Below, piece by piece: positions 4,263-5,245 of a stretch of 5,245 nucleotides of DNA; positions within the stretch are counted from its first letter, which is position 1; every line of letters begins with the position of its first letter. The notes under the pieces were generated by a model. It saw only the letters and a program-made list of their open reading frames with translations. It did no database searches and was not told where the DNA came from. The position numbers and the translations under genes are program-made. The DNA lies in the NCBI GenBank assembly GCA_015491595.1, contig WFVP01000100.1, forward strand, positions 1-5,245, written 5' to 3'. The stretch comes from Anaerolineales bacterium (GTDB lineage Bacteria > Chloroflexota > Anaerolineae > Anaerolineales > DRMV01).

Positions 4263-5006
4263 ATGAATCCTACCGGCTTCCTTCCCTCGGGATTTGAGGA
4301 CCTGGACCGCATCGACCGGGACATCCTGCACTACTTCCAAACCTATCAGGAGCGCCACAACCGCCCTCCTACGGTGCGGGAGGTTCTTCGGGCCGTCCGG
4401 GGGTTGAATTCCACGTCCTCGGTCAAATACCGTTTGGACCGGTTGGTCGAAAGGGGGATTCTGCGACGCTATACCGGCGACGGCCGCTCATCCCGCAGTT
4501 ACTACCTGCCCTTGCAAGGGGAGGAAATTCCTCCTGAAACCGGTGGGCTCATCGTTCCCGTGCTCGGCTACATTACGGCCAGCGGACAGGAAACCCGGGT
4601 CTTTATCGAGGATATGCCGGCTTCGTCCATTCAACAAGTCATGGCCCGCAGCGTGGACCCCGGCGAGGTGGAAGACGTGGTCACTCTGGACGGCCTTGAG
4701 GGCCTTTACTTCGATGCCCGTCGCTACTTCGCCCTGCGGGTCAAGGGAACGTCCATGCAAGACCGGCACATCTTCGACGGTGACGTGGTGATTTTCAAGC
4801 GCATCGAAGAAGCGCCGACTTCGGCCAAACTGGTGGCCGTGTTGGTGGACGACTGGCTCACCCTCAAGGAATACCGGGGCCTTCAGGACGGTCAGGTGGT
4901 CCTCCATCCCGCAAATCGAGAGGAAGGCCTGCAACCCATCCACGTACCGGCCGATAAGGTGCGCTTCGAGGGCGAAGCGGTCATGGTCCTGCGACCGCTA
5001 AAGTGA
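4263..5006 (+). CDS. lexA: LexA SOS repressor (S24 autoprotease) with atypical cleavage site
   Basis: A 247-residue transcriptional repressor of the DNA-damage response, normally inactivated by RecA-stimulated self-cleavage. Residues 13-84 form a winged helix with the LexA hallmark RPPTVREVLRA (34-44), a recognition-helix region NSTSSVKYRLDRL (49-61) and a wing GRSSRSYYL (74-82). The C-terminal S24 protease domain has catalytic S164 (VKGTSMQD), FDGDVV (171-176) and K202 (LTLKEY); the 38-residue Ser-Lys spacing is close to E. coli LexA. The cleavage motif VPVLGYITAS (98-107) has Ala106-Ser107 where LexA has Ala-Gly, and the protein contains no Ala-Gly dipeptide. About 23 more residues lie between this site and the serine than in E. 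coli LexA. ATG start with GGGAGGT six bases upstream. A self-directed SOS box in the promoter supports true LexA over a phage-type repressor. Confidence 0.9.
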   Translation: MNPTGFLPSGFEDLDRIDRDILHYFQTYQERHNRPPTVREVLRAVRGLNSTSSVKYRLDRLVERGILRRYTGDGRSSRSYYLPLQGEEIPPETGGLIVPVLGYITASGQETRVFIEDMPASSIQQVMARSVDPGEVEDVVTLDGLEGLYFDARRYFALRVKGTSMQDRHIFDGDVVIFKRIEEAPTSAKLVAVLVDDWLTLKEYRGLQDGQVVLHPANREEGLQPIHVPADKVRFEGEAVMVLRPLK

Positions 5007-5095
5007 ACAGGAGACGCCATACTCGCTATGCCGCCGCACCTGAGGTTCGGACAAGAAGGAGTTTGGACAACCTTTCGGAAGGAGGAAAAATTGAG

Positions 5096-5122
5096 GTGTG
5101 GGGCGGTGAAGTCTCCCCATAC
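5096..5122. repeat. Repeat copy 2 (hairpin), downstream of lexA
   Basis: A diverged copy of 4059-4085 (24 of 27 bases). AGGTGTGGGG (5094-5103) pairs with CCCCATACCT (5115-5124) with one G-U pair, and weaker inner pairing again leaves a GAA loop. On the plus strand it is followed by TCTTGTC, a poor T-run, so it could act as a weak lexA terminator. On the minus strand it is followed by CAATTTTT, a better one, although no minus-strand gene is seen upstream. Confidence 0.65.
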
Positions 5123-5170
5123 CTTCTTGTCTCAGCACCACGCGGTTTCTACCCACCTTGGATTGCATCG

Positions 5171-5176
5171 TATAAT
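5171..5176 (+). promoter_or_regulatory. -10 box for the downstream gene
   Basis: A perfect TATAAT lies 26 bases before the ATG at 5202. No good -35 box sits 16-18 bases upstream (the 17-base position reads TCTACC), and no TG extended -10 motif is present. The gene probably has its own transcription start near 5183, possibly from an activator-dependent promoter or with some readthrough from lexA. Confidence 0.55.
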
Positions 5177-5201
5177 GGAATAAACCCCTCCGGAGCACGT
5201 C

Positions 5202-5245
5202 ATGGATGCGGCTTTCTCCCCGGACCGCCTGCGCCAGGCCCTGGA
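5202..5245 (+). CDS. Start of an unidentified gene (runs off the right edge)
   Basis: ATG at 5202-5204 opens a frame reading MDAAFSPDRLRQAL that continues to the window end. GGAG (5192-5195) lies six bases upstream, and a TATAAT box precedes it at 5171. Codons are rich in G or C at the third position, as in the neighbouring genes. The N-terminus looks like a soluble protein beginning with a helix. Fourteen residues do not identify a family. It is in the same direction as lexA, 195 bases downstream, but appears to have its own promoter. Confidence 0.65.
   Translation, partial: MDAAFSPDRLRQAL

Larger units (their letters stand above)
5007..5201 (+). other. lexA downstream spacer
   Basis: This 195-base gap contains no convincing gene. 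It holds a small hairpin CCTT-TCGG-AAGG (5071-5082) that overlaps an AAGGAGG Shine-Dalgarno-like sequence (5079-5085), the second copy of the lexA-flanking hairpin repeat, and the promoter and ribosome binding site of the next gene. Confidence 0.5.

Overview
The window is GC-rich bacterial chromosome with dense, ordinary genes and short spacers. The organism looks like a Gram-positive-type SOS bacterium. The best guess is a Chloroflexota lineage such as Anaerolineae. This is an inference from the Bacillus-type LexA operator, the fused AroKB enzyme and general protein character; nothing in the window proves it.

Layout from left to right. Positions 1-291 carry a minus-strand pair: the first five codons of an unidentified gene, directly downstream of a 90-residue, three-helix, holin-like membrane protein. 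Positions 411-2713 are a plus-strand two-gene operon. The first gene is a shikimate kinase fused to 3-dehydroquinate synthase (AroKB). Its stop codon overlaps (ATGA) the start of a purine/nucleoside phosphorylase-family nucleosidase. A strong GC hairpin at 2721-2747 separates this operon from a convergent minus-strand unit.

That minus-strand unit reads promoter (3871-3899), tRNA-Trp(CCA) (3784-3856), secE (GTG start, 3394-3708), nusG (2761-3381). It is the classical translocase/elongation-factor operon, but it ends at the hairpin rather than continuing into rplK-rplA.

Positions 3900-4206 hold no convincing gene. They contain a series of inverted repeats, the last of which is a 16-bp-stem hairpin followed by a T-run. 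Next comes a textbook lexA unit: -35 and -10 boxes 17 bp apart with a GAAC-N4-GTTC operator inside the spacer, a strong ribosome binding site, and a 247-residue LexA/S24-protease repressor (4263-5006). The repressor has an intact Ser-Lys dyad, an Ala-Ser pair where LexA normally has the Ala-Gly cleavage bond, and about 23 extra residues between that site and the catalytic serine. A diverged copy (24 of 27 bases) of the hairpin core upstream of lexA recurs just downstream of it. The window ends with the first codons of another plus-strand gene (5202) behind a TATAAT box.

The points most worth following are the LexA cleavage-site variant, the repeated hairpins that flank lexA, and the translational coupling of AroKB to a nucleosidase. 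I see no CRISPR array, insertion sequence, prophage or defence island.
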